A stretch of DNA of 64,000 nt, from assembly GCF_002943565.1 (NCBI RefSeq), contig NZ_PJCH01000017.1:310001-374000 (forward strand). Reading direction: 5' to 3'. This document shows, one piece after another, positions 57,277-64,000 of this stretch. How positions within the stretch are numbered: the stretch's first letter is position 1; each line of letters begins with the position of its first letter. Made by a program: the position numbers and the translations under genes. Below the pieces are notes generated by a model. The model worked only from the letters and a program-made list of their open reading frames with translations. It did no database searches and had not been told where the DNA came from. The DNA is from Hyphococcus luteus (GTDB lineage: Bacteria; Pseudomonadota; Alphaproteobacteria; Caulobacterales; Parvularculaceae).

Positions 57277-59010
57277 ATGAAAGCGCCTGAGGGGGAAGGC
57301 CTGTCCGACGATACATGGACGCAGATCAGCGATCAGCTCATTTCCGACATCTATGCGACGACATTGTCGCCGGAACACTACGACCAGTTCATGGAGACGG
57401 TGGAGACTTATCTCACCAGCCTTCGCTCCAGGAAAGACGCCCGGGGGCAGGCCCCCGCCGAGCGGCACTTCAAAACGGCCCTGACGCTGCTGGAAACGCT
57501 GGGACGCAAGAGAATGTCCGGAAACCGCGCCTCCGCCATCGCCGAATCGGCGCCGGGACCGGCCATTATTCTTGACAGCGATCTTTCCATTACGGCTCTC
57601 AATGAAGCCGCGCGCGGCGCGATCGCCACAAACATGCCGCGCCTTGCCGATTTCGGCGTCGATCCCAAAACAGAAAGCGCCGTTCAAAACGCCATCGACG
57701 AACTCACCAAAGACGACAATCTCCGCGTCGTACCGCTCACCGGCGCCTGGCGCGAGCAAAATGGCTGCGCGCTGTTGTCAAAGGTCAATATCGACACCGA
57801 ATATCTGGAAAGCGGCGTCCGCTTCCTGCTCACCTTTTCAAGTTTTTCGCTGAACCCCGAACAAAGAAAGGTGCTGCGTCAGGCCTATGCCCTTTCCGAT
57901 GTGGAGGTCGACATCGCCTTCGGACTGATTCAGGGTCTGCAGGTCCAGGACATCGCCGAACAAAGAGACAAATCCATCAACACCATCAGGACACAGATTA
58001 AATCCATTCAGAAAAAAACCGGCACGAACTCCATCGCAGACATCATCAGGCTTTTCGGCGCCCTGCTCGCCAATCTGACGACCATGCTGCAACATTCCGA
58101 CCTCGCCACGGGCAAGAGCGCGCCGAACGTGCCTTTGCGCCGCAGCGCCCTCACCCTGCGCGACGGGCGCCGCCTCTCCTACAGCGAACAGGGCGCAGAA
58201 GCGGGAACCCCGGTCCTCTTCGCGCACAACATGCTTTACGGCGCGGAATGGACGCCAAGCGCGCTCTTCGCCGCGGAGAAACGGGACATCCGCATCCTGG
58301 CGCCCTCGCGCCCCGGCTTCGGCTATTCCGACCAGCTGCCCAATCAGAAAAACGACGCCTTTATCGACGCCGTCGCCGCGGATTTCTGCGAACTTCTCGA
58401 CCACCTCCATATCGAGCGGGCCGTCGTGCTCGGCCACGGCATCGCCTCAATCTACGCCATGCGTTTTGCGCGGCGTTATCCCCATCGCGTGAAGGCGCTG
58501 ATCGCAGTCAGCCACGCGCCGATCTGGAAAGACAAATGGCTGAAGGACCTGCCCGTGCGCCAGCGCCAGGTTTACACCGTCGCGCGCTATGCGCCGCAGC
58601 TCCTGCCCTTCATCACGCGCGCCGGCGCCGCGTTGATACGGAGCGGCAATCACGACCGCTTTCTCGACGCCCTCACCTGGGACATTCCCGCCGACGAAAA
58701 GGCGATGAAGCAAAAGGAAACCTATGAGGTGATGGTGCGCGCGCTCCATCACACCATCCAGCAGGGATGCGAAACCTATTGCCGGGAATGCGTCATCCGT
58801 TCGAAAGATTATGTGGACGAGGCGCAGAAACTGACAACGCCCATGCACATCATTCACGGCCTCGGCGACGTCATGGTCCCGCCTTCGCGCATCGAACTGT
58901 TTTGCGAGCGGGTTCCCGAAAGCACCGTCACCTGGGTCGAAAACGCCGGCCAGTATCTGCTCTTCACCCACTGGCAGCATGTGTTGCGCAAGATCGAGAC
59001 CCTGGGGTGA
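57277..59010 (+). CDS. LuxR-type HTH fused to a probably inactive alpha/beta-hydrolase domain
   Basis: A 577-residue protein. I chose the ATG at 57277 (MKAPEGEGLS) because GGGGGAG lies just before it. The first 190 residues form an unrecognised, PAS-like domain. A LuxR-type HTH follows at about 195-262 (LSDVEVDIAFGLIQGLQVQD, then SINTIRTQIKSIQKKTG). Residues 290-577 have the alpha/beta-hydrolase fold (RILAPSRPGFGYSD, IHGLGDVMVPPSR with Asp531). The nucleophile elbow is GHGIA (386-390), with glycine where serine is expected, and the usual C-terminal His is Gln559 in ENAGQYLLF. Two of three catalytic residues are therefore missing, which suggests a ligand sensor more than an enzyme. Confidence 0.82.
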   Translation: MKAPEGEGLSDDTWTQISDQLISDIYATTLSPEHYDQFMETVETYLTSLRSRKDARGQAPAERHFKTALTLLETLGRKRMSGNRASAIAESAPGPAIILDSDLSITALNEAARGAIATNMPRLADFGVDPKTESAVQNAIDELTKDDNLRVVPLTGAWREQNGCALLSKVNIDTEYLESGVRFLLTFSSFSLNPEQRKVLRQAYALSDVEVDIAFGLIQGLQVQDIAEQRDKSINTIRTQIKSIQKKTGTNSIADIIRLFGALLANLTTMLQHSDLATGKSAPNVPLRRSALTLRDGRRLSYSEQGAEAGTPVLFAHNMLYGAEWTPSALFAAEKRDIRILAPSRPGFGYSDQLPNQKNDAFIDAVAADFCELLDHLHIERAVVLGHGIASIYAMRFARRYPHRVKALIAVSHAPIWKDKWLKDLPVRQRQVYTVARYAPQLLPFITRAGAALIRSGNHDRFLDALTWDIPADEKAMKQKETYEVMVRALHHTIQQGCETYCRECVIRSKDYVDEAQKLTTPMHIIHGLGDVMVPPSRIELFCERVPESTVTWVENAGQYLLFTHWQHVLRKIETLG

Positions 59011-59039
59011 CGTACGCTTACGTGCGCGTCATAGCCGTC

Positions 59040-59894
59040 TCATCGCGCATGTTCCGCCTGTGAGGCCCTGAGGCGGTCGACGAACCATTCGCCGGCGGCG
59101 GAAAGCCGTTTTTTGGCGCGCATACGCACAGTCAGCGGCGGCGCCTCGAAAAACCCGTCGGCTTGCTTTAGCTCGCGCATGGACGCCAGCAGCCAGGATT
59201 CCGGCAAGAGACCGACAGCGGCGCCTGCGTCGATGGCCGCCTGAATTGCATGCTGCCGGTTGCTGGCGACAGCGATGCGATAAATACGCTTATGGCGGCG
59301 CAGGAAGTCTTGCGCGAGGCGCCGGTAGTGACTCCCCTCAAAAGCGAGCGCCAGCGGCAAAGGCGTCTTTTTGTGAATGTCGGTGTTTCGCTTACACGCC
59401 CACAAGCCGCGCTCGCTATAGACGAGATCGCCACGGTCATCGTTGATTTGATATTCCGTAAGCAGCGCAAGATGAAGCGCGCCCTCGTCAAAACGGCGCA
59501 GCAGTTCGCTCGAGCCGTCGACCACGACATGCAGGCTAGTTTCAGGAAAGGCGCGGACGAACTCGGCGAGGTGCGGCTGCAGGAGCGCTTTCACATACAT
59601 GTCCGGCGTGCCGATGATCAGGCTTTTCCCGCCGCGTGCAGCCATCATTGCATCAAACGCCGCCTCGTGCGCCTCAAGAATCTGACGAGCATGAATGAGC
59701 AGAGTTTCGCCTTCCGCCGTTGGCGCAACGCCATGCGCGCTGCGCACAAGAAGACGGCGACCAGCCGCTTCTTCAAGGCGCTTCATCTGCATACTGACGG
59801 CTGAAGGCGTTCGCCCAAGCTGCTCAGCCGTGGCGGCGAAGCTGCCGCTGTCGACAATTCGGACAAAAGTGCGCAGAAGATCCTGATCAAACAT
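59040..59894 (-). CDS. LysR family transcriptional regulator
   Basis: A 284-residue LTTR. I chose the ATG at 59894 (MFDQDLLRTFVRIVDSGSFAATAEQLGRT), which starts the winged HTH correctly; the longer frame adds unrelated residues. The C-terminal substrate-binding domain begins near KSLIIGTPDMYV. It is divergent from a GNAT/transporter operon, and LTTRs usually regulate the divergent unit in response to a small-molecule inducer. Confidence 0.9.
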   Translation of the reverse strand: MFDQDLLRTFVRIVDSGSFAATAEQLGRTPSAVSMQMKRLEEAAGRRLLVRSAHGVAPTAEGETLLIHARQILEAHEAAFDAMMAARGGKSLIIGTPDMYVKALLQPHLAEFVRAFPETSLHVVVDGSSELLRRFDEGALHLALLTEYQINDDRGDLVYSERGLWACKRNTDIHKKTPLPLALAFEGSHYRRLAQDFLRRHKRIYRIAVASNRQHAIQAAIDAGAAVGLLPESWLLASMRELKQADGFFEAPPLTVRMRAKKRLSAAGEWFVDRLRASQAEHAR

Positions 59895-59907
59895 AACATC
59901 AATAATA

Positions 59908-59924
59908 TTGAAGAATGTTCTCAA
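59908..59924. promoter_or_regulatory. Partial dyad in the LysR/GNAT divergent region
   Basis: TTGA-N9-TCAA lies between the LysR gene and the GNAT gene, a plausible LTTR box. A second short dyad, GAGA-N8-TCTC, lies at 59962-59977. Neither is a strong match. Confidence 0.35.
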
Positions 59925-60002
59925 ATCAATTGGCTGGCTTTCTATAAGCCGCATATTTTATGAGATTTTTTAGTCTCGCTTTGATTTGCATAAGAAAAGT
60001 TG

Positions 60003-60542
60003 ATGAGAATGACAGATTTCGAAATACGCCGCGCCATCGCCGCGGACCTCCCTGCTCTGGCGGAAATACAGCAACGCTCCATGCGGGAGCTCGCCTCGAT
60101 GTCCTATGAGACGGCGCAAATCGCCGCTTTTCTGGAACATGGCGAGGCGATCCTCAGCGAAATTATCGAGAAGGCCAATTGCTGGGTGGCTGTGGCCGGA
60201 CCTCTGGTCATCGGTTGCGCCGCCTGGTGCCGGCCCGGCGCGATCAGTTTAAGCGCCCTGCCAAAACGGCCGACCCTGCCGGAAGCGGAAATACGCTCCG
60301 TGCATGTGCGCCCGGGCTGGACCCGGCGCGGCGTCGCCAGACGGTTGCTCGACCGCATCGAAAAGGACGCAGCCGAAGCCAGCGTTCTGCGTCTTTCGCT
60401 TTTGTCGACCCTTAACGGACGGGCTTTTTATGAGGCCCTCGGTTTTTCCGCGACCGGCGAAAAAAAACTGAAAGTCGACGGGCTCTTCATGACCGGCGTC
60501 GCCATGACCAAGCAGCTTGAAAAGTCACGGAGCGCGGCATGA
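60003..60542 (+). CDS. GNAT family N-acetyltransferase
   Basis: A 179-residue acetyl-CoA-dependent acyltransferase. It starts MRMTDFEIRRAIAADLPALAEIQ. The acetyl-CoA-binding strand-loop VRPGWTRRGVARRLLDRIE and the C-terminal FYEALGFSATG motif are intact. Its stop overlaps the next gene's start by four bases, so it is translated with the SNF transporter and may act on the transported compound. The precise ATG is uncertain between 60003 and 60009. Confidence 0.86.
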   Translation: MRMTDFEIRRAIAADLPALAEIQQRSMRELASMSYETAQIAAFLEHGEAILSEIIEKANCWVAVAGPLVIGCAAWCRPGAISLSALPKRPTLPEAEIRSVHVRPGWTRRGVARRLLDRIEKDAAEASVLRLSLLSTLNGRAFYEALGFSATGEKKLKVDGLFMTGVAMTKQLEKSRSAA

Positions 60543-61927
60543 GCGAGCACACAGCCAATATCGCCGCAAGCAGCATTTCTCTTTCAGAGCCCACCACGGC
60601 GCCGGCGCCCGTATGGTCATCCCGCTTTGCGTTTCTCGCCGCGGCCGTGGGCTCCGCCGTGGGGCTCGGCAATATCTGGAAATTCCCTTACATGGCCGGC
60701 GCGAATGGCGGCGGCGCCTTTGTCATTCTCTATCTGGGCATGGTCGCCGTCATTGGCGTGCCGATCCTCATTGCGGAATTGACGCTTGGCCGCCGCGGCG
60801 GTGCCGCCGTCTCCAGATGCTTCGGACGAATAACAGGCGGCAAAGGGCGGTTATGGAACGCGCTTGGCTGGCTCAGCGCCGGAACGGCGATCGTCATTCT
60901 CAGTTTCTACAGCATCGTCGCCGGCTGGGCGCTCGCCTACGCCGTAAAGTCCGTCTCCGGATCGATGCAGGGGCTCGCGCCGGAAGACTATGCGGCGCAT
61001 TTCGATACGCTCCTGGCCAACCCGGGCGAGATGATCTTCTGGCAGGCCGTCATTCTCGGCGCGACAGCGTCGATCGCGGCGGGCGGCGTGCGCGGCGGGC
61101 TCGACCGGGCGGTCAGATGGCTGATGCCGCTGCTGGCGCTTCTGCTTGTCGCGCTCGGCGTTTACGCAGCGGCGCTAGGCGACGCCGGCGCTGCGCTGCG
61201 CTTTCTGTTTACGCCGGATTTCTCCGCGCTGACGCCGGAAGCGGCGCTATCCGCCGCGGGCCATGCTTTTTTCACGCTCTCGCTCGGCGTCGGCGCGATG
61301 ATCGCTTATGGCGGCTATATCCCGGAGCATGTCTCCGTTCCCCGCGCCGCCGCATGGGTGGCGCTGTTCGACACGCTTTGCGCCCTCGCCGCAGGGATGG
61401 TGATCTTTCCGATCGTTTTCGCGTTCGGTCTCGATCCGGCCGCAGGCCCGGGGCTTATTTTCGTAACCCTGCCGGTCGCTTTCGGCGCCATGCCGGGCGG
61501 GGCCATTGCAGGCGGCCTCTTCTTCACGCTGCTTGTCATCGCCGCCCTGACGTCAACGCTCTCCCTCATCGAGCCCATGGCCGCGTCGCTGGCGAATGAC
61601 GGCGCCTCGCGGCGCGTCTGGACGCTCCGCCTGACCGCCATCGCCGGCGCATTGGGGCTGGTTTCCGTTTTCTCTTTCAACATCTGGTCGGAGGTGCGGC
61701 TGTGGGACGCGGAAAAAACCCTCTTCGACTGGCTCAACCACCTGACGACGGAAATCTCCCTGCCGCTGGGCGGCATGGGCGTCGCCATCTTCGCCGGCTG
61801 GGCGGCGCCGAAGACGCTCCTGCGCGGCGAATTCGCCTCCGGCAAAGCCTACCGGGTCTGGCGCTTTCTGATCCGCTATGTGGCGCCGCTCGCCGTGGCG
61901 GCGGTGTTCATCCACCTGGTGATTTAG
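60539..61927 (+). CDS. Sodium-dependent transporter of the SNF family
   Basis: A 462-residue membrane carrier of the neurotransmitter:sodium symporter (LeuT) family. The family signature AVGLGNIWKFPYMAGANGGGA is in the first span, and about eleven or twelve spans follow. The substrate is probably an amino acid or a related amine. It is linked by a four-base overlap to the GNAT gene and lies opposite the LysR gene. Confidence 0.9.
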   Translation: MSEHTANIAASSISLSEPTTAPAPVWSSRFAFLAAAVGSAVGLGNIWKFPYMAGANGGGAFVILYLGMVAVIGVPILIAELTLGRRGGAAVSRCFGRITGGKGRLWNALGWLSAGTAIVILSFYSIVAGWALAYAVKSVSGSMQGLAPEDYAAHFDTLLANPGEMIFWQAVILGATASIAAGGVRGGLDRAVRWLMPLLALLLVALGVYAAALGDAGAALRFLFTPDFSALTPEAALSAAGHAFFTLSLGVGAMIAYGGYIPEHVSVPRAAAWVALFDTLCALAAGMVIFPIVFAFGLDPAAGPGLIFVTLPVAFGAMPGGAIAGGLFFTLLVIAALTSTLSLIEPMAASLANDGASRRVWTLRLTAIAGALGLVSVFSFNIWSEVRLWDAEKTLFDWLNHLTTEISLPLGGMGVAIFAGWAAPKTLLRGEFASGKAYRVWRFLIRYVAPLAVAAVFIHLVI

Positions 61928-61962
61928 AAGCAAGCCTTAAGCAGCTTACCTCTTTCACCAAC

Positions 61963-62607
61963 TCACCCCTCGCCGATCATCTCCTTAACGATGGCGGCGA
62001 GGCCGATCTGGCGACGGCGCTTCAACCGCTCGGCGAAGAGGATCGAGCGCAGGAGTTCTTCGGATTCGTCGAGGTCGTAATTGACGATGACATAGTCGTA
62101 CTCGGCCCAGTGGGACATTTCGGCGTCGGCTTTGGCCATGCGCCGCTGCACCACGTCTTCAGGGTCCTGCGCGCGCTGGCGCAGGCGCCGTTCGAGCTCC
62201 TCGCGCGAGGGCGGCAGGATGAAGACCTTGACCACGTCCTCGCCCGCCACCTCATCGAGCTGCTGCGCGCCCTGCCAGTCGATGTCGAACAGAACGTCCT
62301 TGCCCTGACGAAGCACGTCTTCGACCAATGAACGGGGCGTACCGTAATAATGGCCGAAGACATTCGCCCATTCGAGGAACTCGCCCTCATCGCGCATGCG
62401 CGTGAATTCTTCTTCGGAGACGAAATAATAGTCCTTGCCGTGCGCCTCGCCCGGGCGGCGCTGGCGCGTCGTCGCGGAGACCGAGAGAACCATTTCGTCG
62501 TCTTTTTCGAGAAGCCGCTCGGCGAGCGTTGTTTTGCCGGCCCCCGAGGGGCTCGACAGGATGAACATCAGGCCCCTGCGGGCCACTTTGAGATCGCCGC
62601 CGATCAT
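61963..62607 (-). CDS. gmk: Guanylate kinase
   Basis: A 214-residue GMP kinase. The P-loop is SSPSGAGKTT, followed by the GMP-binding RRPGEAHGKDYYFVSEEEF and a later FEIDWQGAQ-like segment (LFDIDWQGAQQL). It lies in the order mltG-yicC-gmk, with nine bases after yicC. Confidence 0.96.
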   Translation of the reverse strand: MIGGDLKVARRGLMFILSSPSGAGKTTLAERLLEKDDEMVLSVSATTRQRRPGEAHGKDYYFVSEEEFTRMRDEGEFLEWANVFGHYYGTPRSLVEDVLRQGKDVLFDIDWQGAQQLDEVAGEDVVKVFILPPSREELERRLRQRAQDPEDVVQRRMAKADAEMSHWAEYDYVIVNYDLDESEELLRSILFAERLKRRRQIGLAAIVKEMIGEG

Positions 62608-62615
62608 CTTTCTTC

Positions 62616-63503
62616 CTACTCGATATTCTGCACCTGTTCGCGCAGCTGGTCGATGACCCGTTTAAGCTCGAGGCCGATGCGCTTCAACTCCATATCCTGG
62701 GCTTTCGAGCATAAGGTGTTGGCTTCGCGGTTGAATTCCTGGGTCAGGAAGTCGAGATCGCGGCCCACGGGGCCTTCGCGCGCGAGCAACGCCCGGCCCG
62801 CGCTCACATGGGAGGAGAGCCGGTCGAGCTCTTCCCTGACATCGGCCTTGATGGCCAGCAGCGAGGCTTCCTGGGCGAGACGGTCTTCCGGCACGGCGCC
62901 GTCGAGCAGTTCTTTCAGCTGGGCGGCGATGCGGTCGCGGATTGCGGCGGGCATGGCGGCGGCGTTCGCCGCAGCGTCGGCGGTCAGTTTTTCGATGGTT
63001 TCGAAATGGCCGGCGATAACCGCGCCCATGGACGCGCCTTCCTTGCGCCGCGCGGCGACAAGCGCGTCGAGCGCCTCGCCAAAAGAATTGAGAAGCGCGG
63101 CGAACAAAGCCTCGCGCGCCTCCGCGCTCAATTCCTCTTCCGCCTGCTCGATGACGCCGCGAAGCCCCAGGAGCCCGTCGGCGCTCGGCGGCGCGCATTC
63201 CACATTGAGGCGCAGCTTGTTGATCATGGAAACGGCGTCGGCGAGCATCGCTTCGTTGATGCGATAGCCGGAGTCCGAGCGATCCGAGGCGAGCGTGAGA
63301 CCGATATTGAGCGAGCCGCGCGAGAGTTTCTGCTTCGCAAGCTTGCGCATCTCGGGATCGAGCGCATCGTAACCGGGCGGCAGGCGCGCGCGCCATTCCA
63401 GCCCGCGGCCGTTGACCGAGCGGACTTCCCAGACAAAGCGCCAGCCTTCATGCGCACCTTCGGCGCGGGCGAAGCCGGTCATGGATGAAAATGTTTTTGT
63501 CAC
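62616..63503 (-). CDS. yicC: YicC family endoribonuclease-like protein
   Basis: A 295-residue YicC-type protein. I chose a GTG start at 63503 because it overlaps the mltG stop (GTGA) with AAAGGA upstream, giving TKTFSSMTGFARAEG. This is the usual N-terminus of the family. The C-terminal part with KAQDMELKRIGLELKRVIDQLREQVQNIE is intact. It lies between mltG and gmk and is thought to cleave RNA. Confidence 0.93.
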   Translation of the reverse strand: MTKTFSSMTGFARAEGAHEGWRFVWEVRSVNGRGLEWRARLPPGYDALDPEMRKLAKQKLSRGSLNIGLTLASDRSDSGYRINEAMLADAVSMINKLRLNVECAPPSADGLLGLRGVIEQAEEELSAEAREALFAALLNSFGEALDALVAARRKEGASMGAVIAGHFETIEKLTADAAANAAAMPAAIRDRIAAQLKELLDGAVPEDRLAQEASLLAIKADVREELDRLSSHVSAGRALLAREGPVGRDLDFLTQEFNREANTLCSKAQDMELKRIGLELKRVIDQLREQVQNIE

Positions 63504-64000
63504 TGGCGTCCTTTGCGCTGGCGCTCGATGGTCCGCCATTTGGCGACATTGGCGTTATGTTCGCGCAAGGTCGAGGAAAAAACATGGCCGCCCGTGCCGT
63601 CGGCGACGAAGAAGATGTCGTCCGTATCCGCCGGGTTTAAAACCGCTTTGATGGACGCCGCGCCGGGATTGGCGATGGGCGTCGGCGGCAGGCCGCGGAT
63701 GATATAGGTGTTGTACGGCGTTTCCTTGCGCAATTCGCTGACCCGGAGGCCCCGGCCAAGGGGCTCGCCTTCCGTGAGGCCGTAAATAATGGTCGGATCG
63801 GACTCAAGGCGCATGCCGCGCTTCAACCGGTTGACGAAGACCGCGGCGATGCGCGCGCGCTCTTCAGGCACGCCGGTTTCTTTTTCGACGATGGAGGCGA
63901 GGATGATCGCCTCGCCTTGCGTCGAGAAGGGAAGCTCCATGGCGCGCTCGTCCCAGATTTCATCGAGCAGCGCATCCTGATCCTTCATCATCCGCCGCAA
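63500..64000 (-). CDS. mltG: Endolytic transglycosylase MltG, C-terminal part (partial)
   Basis: The 3' end of a membrane-bound lytic transglycosylase that cuts nascent peptidoglycan. The segment ILASIVEKETGV carries the catalytic glutamate. ESDPTIIYGL, TPYNTYIIRGLPPTPIANPG and the final FSSTLREHNANVAKW are typical of the family. The N-terminal membrane span and LysM-like part lie beyond the right edge. It is translationally coupled to yicC. Confidence 0.93.
   Translation of the reverse strand: MRRMMKDQDALLDEIWDERAMELPFSTQGEAIILASIVEKETGVPEERARIAAVFVNRLKRGMRLESDPTIIYGLTEGEPLGRGLRVSELRKETPYNTYIIRGLPPTPIANPGAASIKAVLNPADTDDIFFVADGTGGHVFSSTLREHNANVAKWRTIERQRKGRQ

Overview
This is a GC-rich, gene-dense chromosomal segment from an alphaproteobacterium. 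The clearest markers are the dusB-ntrY-ntrX-trkA-trkH-hfq-hflX block, a fused ispDF, the dnaG-rpoD pair, carA facing away from a GatB/YqeY gene, carB followed by greA, and the mltG-yicC-gmk block. Three secreted proteins end in a VPLPA-type exosortase sorting tail, and there is a large TonB-dependent receptor of the Caulobacter/Xanthomonas type. I infer a marine or biofilm-associated relative of Parvularculales/Hyphomonadaceae, but I cannot name a species. I saw no rRNA, tRNA, CRISPR array, transposase or prophage.

Layout. 1-1.7 kb: tail of a CysN/CysC sulfate-activation fusion, then a sorted surface protein. 1.7-13.2 kb (minus strand): dusB, ntrY/ntrX, trkA/trkH potassium uptake, a D-amino-acid aminotransferase, hfq, hflX and an inositol-phosphatase-family gene. 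13.2-15.5 kb (plus): ispDF, a DUF2007 gene, a small membrane protein and pncC. 15.8-19.4 kb: TonB receptor, an intergenic hairpin and a secreted propeller-like protein. 19.4-25.4 kb: ratA-like, GST, small envelope proteins, lipA, Lrp regulator and ald.

25.5-38.2 kb is the accessory part. It holds a small secreted protein, a ribbon-helix-helix/EF-hand fusion with two plausible starts, a PepSY/DUF885 operon, a MerR regulator with a near-leaderless promoter, two hydrolase/NTF2-type genes, a catalase-peroxidase with a lipoprotein signal, a tandem NTF2 protein, a second sorted protein and a DNRLRE-like secreted protein. Scattered through it are one intact and three decayed copies of a 99-residue gene.

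38.3-56.4 kb returns to housekeeping: rpoD, dnaG, typA, a flavin monooxygenase, yqeY-like, carA, hemerythrin-like, a thioesterase, an MBL hydrolase, a Vgb-like propeller, an AHSA1/ArsR pair, carB and greA. Two mosaic palindromic repeats sit in the gaps at 49.1 and 52.0 kb. 56.4-64 kb holds a third sorted protein divergent from a LuxR-HTH/alpha-beta-hydrolase fusion that appears to lack two catalytic residues, then a LysR gene divergent from a GNAT + SNF transporter operon, and gmk, yicC and the 3' part of mltG.

The most unusual items are the RHH/EF-hand fusion with its upstream perfect 18-bp palindrome, the LuxR/pseudo-hydrolase, the lipoprotein KatG, the mosaic palindromes and the decaying gene family. 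No single multi-gene defence or biosynthetic system is evident.
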